A stretch of 64,000 nucleotides of DNA, from assembly GCF_038007965.1 (NCBI RefSeq), contig NZ_JBBOYD010000001.1:412501-476500 (forward strand), given 5' to 3'. Shown here piece after piece: positions 61,233 through 64,000 of the stretch. Source of the DNA: Niallia sp. FSL W8-0635. GTDB lineage: Bacteria > Bacillota > Bacilli > Bacillales > Cytobacillaceae. Position numbers and translations under genes: made by a program. Numbering within the stretch: position 1 is the first letter of the stretch; every line of letters starts with the position of its first letter. Below the pieces are notes generated by a model. The model made no database searches and was not told the DNA's origin. It saw nothing but the letters and a program-made list of their open reading frames with translations.

Positions 61233-63470
61233 ATGAGTACATCATTTAGCAGAAAACACATCACAGTATCCAATTTTCTATTATACGTTTTAGGTTTTTT
61301 ATTAATATGGGAATGGCTAAGACCGTTAGAGGAATTGACGAATACAGAGAATGTCATTGTTTTTAACCTGTTCCTAGCGCTTTCTTTATTACTAGCATTT
61401 TTGCGGGCGCCAAGCTTATTAAGTGGAACGTTAAAGACTGTTTATATTGTCTTTATTCTTCAATATTTATATTATGAAGAATCTTTTTTTACTTTCCAGT
61501 GGATACAGCCCTTTGTTGCTGAATTTATTGATAATTTGGCATTAGTATTTGATACAAATTGGCCAGAAATGACTAATATGTTCAAAAGTTGTCTCTGTTT
61601 TATTTTGCTATGGCTTATGGCATATTTAATTGATTACTGGTTAATTAAGCGAAGAAAGATTTTTACTTTCTTTTTATTGACACTTATCTTTATTACAGTA
61701 TTAGATACTTTTACAATTTATAGTGCTAATAGCGCCATTATTCGAACGGTCATAATCGGTTTTACAGCAATGGGGATGTTGACATTCTTTCGTTTAAACG
61801 ACAAAGATGGGTCGTCGGGCAATAATAATAGTTCTATTTTGAAATGGATGATCCCTTTGCTTTTATTTGTAGTAGTGAGTGCTGGAATTGGCTATTTATC
61901 TCCAAAAGCAAATCCTATATGGCCTGATCCTGTTCCTTTCATTCAAACAATGGGGAATAAAGGTGGCGATGATGAAGGCGTCGGTGCTGGGAATGGTGTT
62001 CATCGGGTTGGATATAGCGTAGATGATTCTAGATTAGGTGGGGACTTTATTGGTGATCCCTCCTTGGTATTTGTTGCAGAAGTGGAAGAGCCTCATTATT
62101 GGAAAGTAGAAACGAAAGATACGTATACAGGTAAAGGATGGATACAATCAGAGGAATCATTAAGATTAAGTAGAGAGAACTTTGAGGTATTGGACCACGG
62201 CGGAGATATTCCATTTATGTCCTTTATAGAAGGGGAAAATGTGAAGCGAACGGAGTCAGAAAGCACGGTACAATTTGCTAATGCTTTTTCTTACTTTCTC
62301 TATCCGTTAGGAGTAAAAGAACTATCCGCTACTAATTCCTATATGGAAATCGAAAGCGGAAATGAACGTGGTGTTTTTAACGGATATGTAGAAAGCTACT
62401 CTGTTAAATATGATATACCGGAATACAGTTTGGATGCATTAACTACTGCAGATATGGATGCCTTTGTAATGAATAACCCAGAAGTTGCGCATCGTTATCT
62501 TCAGCTTCCTGATTCGTTACCACAAAGAGTGAAAGATCTTGCTGCAGATATAACCAAAAATGATGAAAATGTATTTGCGAAAGTAAGAGCGATAGAAACT
62601 TATTTCTCTTCTAATGGATTTGTCTATAGCCAAAGTAATGTTGCCGTTCCGGATGGGAATGAAGACTATGTGGATCAATTTCTATTTGAAACAAAGCTTG
62701 GGTACTGTGATAACTATTCTACTTCAATGGTTACCTTGCTGCGTTCTATCGGTATTCCATCTCGCTGGGTAAAGGGCTTTACGGAAGGAGACTTTTTAGA
62801 GGTTGATGGTGATGTTCGTCGTTATGAAGTAACAAATAACAATGCGCATTCCTGGGTAGAGGTTTATTTCCCAGAGGTTGGCTGGGTTTCTTTTGAACCG
62901 ACACAAGGTTTCTCCAATGCCAATACGTATATTAATGATGTACAAAATGATCAAAATACCGATAATACAGAAACGCAAACCCCAGAGGCGCAGGAGCCAC
63001 AACAAGAAACTGCTGAAAATAAACCAGAAGAGCAAGAGCAAGCTTTAGAACCAACAACACCGCCTACGGAGGGATGGAGTAATTATACAGCTGCAGTCAA
63101 AGGAAATTGGCAGTGGATTACCCTTGTTCTAGTTATCGTTGTTCTGTTAGGACTTGCTATTTATAAATTTCGATATAAATGGCTTCCATATTATTATATT
63201 TGGAAATTCAAAAATGCTGCCGGTGAAAATAACTTTCCTAAAGCGTATATCCTCTTGTTACATTTATTAGAGATTGCAGGGCTTCAGAAAAAGGAAGAAG
63301 TTACCTTAAGAGAGTATGCAAAGCAAATTGATCATATTTATTCAAGCAATGAAATGAGCTTATTGACTGCTAAATATGAGGAATATCTGTATAAAGGTCA
63401 GATGCCAAAAGGCACTTGGAATGATTTGAAGGAATTGTGGGAAAATTTAATTAAAAAAACAACAGCTTGA
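61233..63470 (+). CDS. membrane transglutaminase-like protein (YebA-like)
   Basis: A 745-aa protein with about six N-terminal TM segments, an extracellular transglutaminase-like domain and a C-terminal TM (about 620-640) before a cytoplasmic tail. The catalytic triad is Cys in KLGYCDNYSTSM, His in NNNAHSWVEVYFP, and the following Asp/Glu of VSFEPTQGF region. A Glu/Pro/Gln-rich linker separates it from the last TM. It closes the moxR operon. Such proteins may cross-link or cleave cell-envelope proteins. Confidence 0.88.
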   Translation: MSTSFSRKHITVSNFLLYVLGFLLIWEWLRPLEELTNTENVIVFNLFLALSLLLAFLRAPSLLSGTLKTVYIVFILQYLYYEESFFTFQWIQPFVAEFIDNLALVFDTNWPEMTNMFKSCLCFILLWLMAYLIDYWLIKRRKIFTFFLLTLIFITVLDTFTIYSANSAIIRTVIIGFTAMGMLTFFRLNDKDGSSGNNNSSILKWMIPLLLFVVVSAGIGYLSPKANPIWPDPVPFIQTMGNKGGDDEGVGAGNGVHRVGYSVDDSRLGGDFIGDPSLVFVAEVEEPHYWKVETKDTYTGKGWIQSEESLRLSRENFEVLDHGGDIPFMSFIEGENVKRTESESTVQFANAFSYFLYPLGVKELSATNSYMEIESGNERGVFNGYVESYSVKYDIPEYSLDALTTADMDAFVMNNPEVAHRYLQLPDSLPQRVKDLAADITKNDENVFAKVRAIETYFSSNGFVYSQSNVAVPDGNEDYVDQFLFETKLGYCDNYSTSMVTLLRSIGIPSRWVKGFTEGDFLEVDGDVRRYEVTNNNAHSWVEVYFPEVGWVSFEPTQGFSNANTYINDVQNDQNTDNTETQTPEAQEPQQETAENKPEEQEQALEPTTPPTEGWSNYTAAVKGNWQWITLVLVIVVLLGLAIYKFRYKWLPYYYIWKFKNAAGENNFPKAYILLLHLLEIAGLQKKEEVTLREYAKQIDHIYSSNEMSLLTAKYEEYLYKGQMPKGTWNDLKELWENLIKKTTA

Positions 63471-63496
63471 CCATCGATTCGACATGTTGTTACAAT
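63467..63496 (+). promoter_or_regulatory. guaA promoter
   Basis: TTGACC (63467, overlapping the yebA-like stop) and TACAAT (63491) with 18-base spacing, directly before the riboswitch. Confidence 0.6.
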
Positions 63497-63516
63497 ATTC
63501 TCATCTATATATAATT

Positions 63517-63587
63517 CCTTCATATATCCTCGATGATATGGTTCGAGAGTCTCTACCGGGTCGCCTTAAATGATCTGACTATGAAGG
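63517..63587 (+). ncRNA. guanine-type purine riboswitch
   Basis: The aptamer is complete: P1 CCTTCAT/ATGAAGG, ATATGG after P2, GTCTCTACCGGG, CCTTAAA and GACTATG. The C in GACTATG is the purine-contacting base of guanine-sensing members (T in adenine-sensing ones). It should lower guaA when guanine or hypoxanthine is plentiful. The 3' strand of P1 also pairs with CTGCCTTC (63640-63647) as antiterminator. Confidence 0.93.
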
Positions 63588-63625
63588 CAGATAAGTCTTT
63601 CCAGTTTAGCTTCTTAATGGAATCC

Positions 63626-63680
63626 AAAAGACTAGAATTCTGCCTTCGTTTTTATTTGAGGCCGATTCTAGTCTTTTTTT
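63626..63680 (+). terminator. riboswitch terminator ahead of guaA
   Basis: AAAAGACTAGAAT pairs with ATTCTAGTCTTTT, with a T run to 63680. It is exclusive with the antiterminator formed by GAAGGCAG (63583) and CTGCCTTC (63640). Confidence 0.85.
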
Positions 63681-63781
63681 CTTAAAAAAGTCTGTGAATT
63701 AGAGATAAGAAGCATGAATGATGAAGGTGTTTGGCAATAGTAATAAGAGAAATTCAAATAGATTAATTGGGGTGAATAGGA

Positions 63782-64000
63782 ATGGGGAAAGCGCATATAG
63801 AAGGTCAGGAAATGATTGTTGTCCTAGACTTTGGTAGTCAATACAATCAATTGATTACAAGAAGAATAAGAGAATTTGGTGTATATAGTGAGTTGCATCC
63901 ACATACCATTACTGCTGAAGAGATTAAGGAATTAAACCCTACAGGAATAATTTTCTCAGGTGGCCCTAACAGTGTATACGATGAAAATGCATTTGGCGTA
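63782..64000 (+). CDS. guaA: GMP synthase (glutamine-hydrolysing), 5' part
   Basis: The first 73 residues of GuaA are seen before the window ends. The GATase domain start [21 protein letters not shown] and [13 protein letters not shown] match GMP synthase very closely; the catalytic Cys lies beyond the window. It converts XMP to GMP. The ATG at 63782 follows GGGGTGAAT. Controlled by the guanine riboswitch above. Confidence 0.97.
   Translation, partial: MGKAHIEGQEMIVVLDFGSQYNQLITRRIREFGVYSELHPHTITAEEIKELNPTGIIFSGGPNSVYDENAFGV

Overview
The window is low-GC Firmicute chromosome, most likely Bacillaceae. The order tRNA / tsaE-tsaB-rimI-tsaD / ABC-F / moaC / rex / ydiK / CPBP protease / groES-groEL ... 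moxR-DUF58-transglutaminase / guaA is the Bacillus subtilis ydiB-to-guaA order. Supporting signs are strong AGGAGG ribosome binding sites, TTG and GTG starts (groES starts with TTG as in B. subtilis), CIRCE, cre sites and LicT-type antitermination. The genus cannot be fixed from this sequence alone; Niallia- or Cytobacillus-like bacilli would fit.

Layout: 1-3.0 kb holds an initiator tRNA and the t6A/ribosome-modification operon. 3.0-3.15 kb is a cluster of DnaA boxes between tsaD and the ABC-F gene. 3.2-9.9 kb is core genome (ABC-F, moaC, rex, ydiK, CPBP protease, groESL). 9.9-12.6 kb is a small AT-rich accessory island behind groEL. It is bounded by a near-identical 17-bp repeat of the groEL 3' end, opens with a LexA-box promoter, and carries an unknown gene, a frameshifted gene, and a frame-broken DUF3800 gene preceded by a compact structured-RNA candidate. 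12.8-17.7 kb is a mannose-family PTS operon with manO/DUF956 and a Gfo/Idh oxidoreductase. 18-25 kb holds an alditol-oxidase-like flavoenzyme and a malate module (DcuS/CitA-type kinase, response regulator, KdgT-family permease, malic enzyme).

25.4-31.4 kb contains two cyclic-di-GMP-I riboswitches. One precedes a three-gene signalling operon (small STAS-like protein, acetyltransferase-like protein, chemoreceptor signalling protein). The other precedes an SNF-family amino-acid transporter plus PLP decarboxylase. 31.8-38.0 kb is a tight operon of a TIM-barrel isomerase-like protein, SurE nucleotidase, iron/phosphonate-type ABC importer and PHP phosphoesterase, probably a phosphoester scavenging unit. 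38.2-49.7 kb includes DUF6155, DUF4317, a LysR-regulated peptidase/transporter operon with a clear operator, an NAD-binding protein, a 16-copy 20-bp tandem repeat, a PadR/DUF2812 pair and a sodium:alanine symporter.

49.8-56.8 kb is a beta-glucoside region: two divergently transcribed 6-phospho-beta-glucosidases, a PTS EIIBCA and a LicT antiterminator, with antiterminator/terminator leaders facing both ways and cre sites. 56.8-64 kb holds a MITE-like element, a TerD-zinc ribbon-TerB fusion with a candidate ECF-sigma promoter, the moxR-DUF58-transglutaminase operon, and a guanine riboswitch ahead of guaA, which runs off the end.

All calls rest on reading the sequence and on family knowledge. 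No database search was possible.
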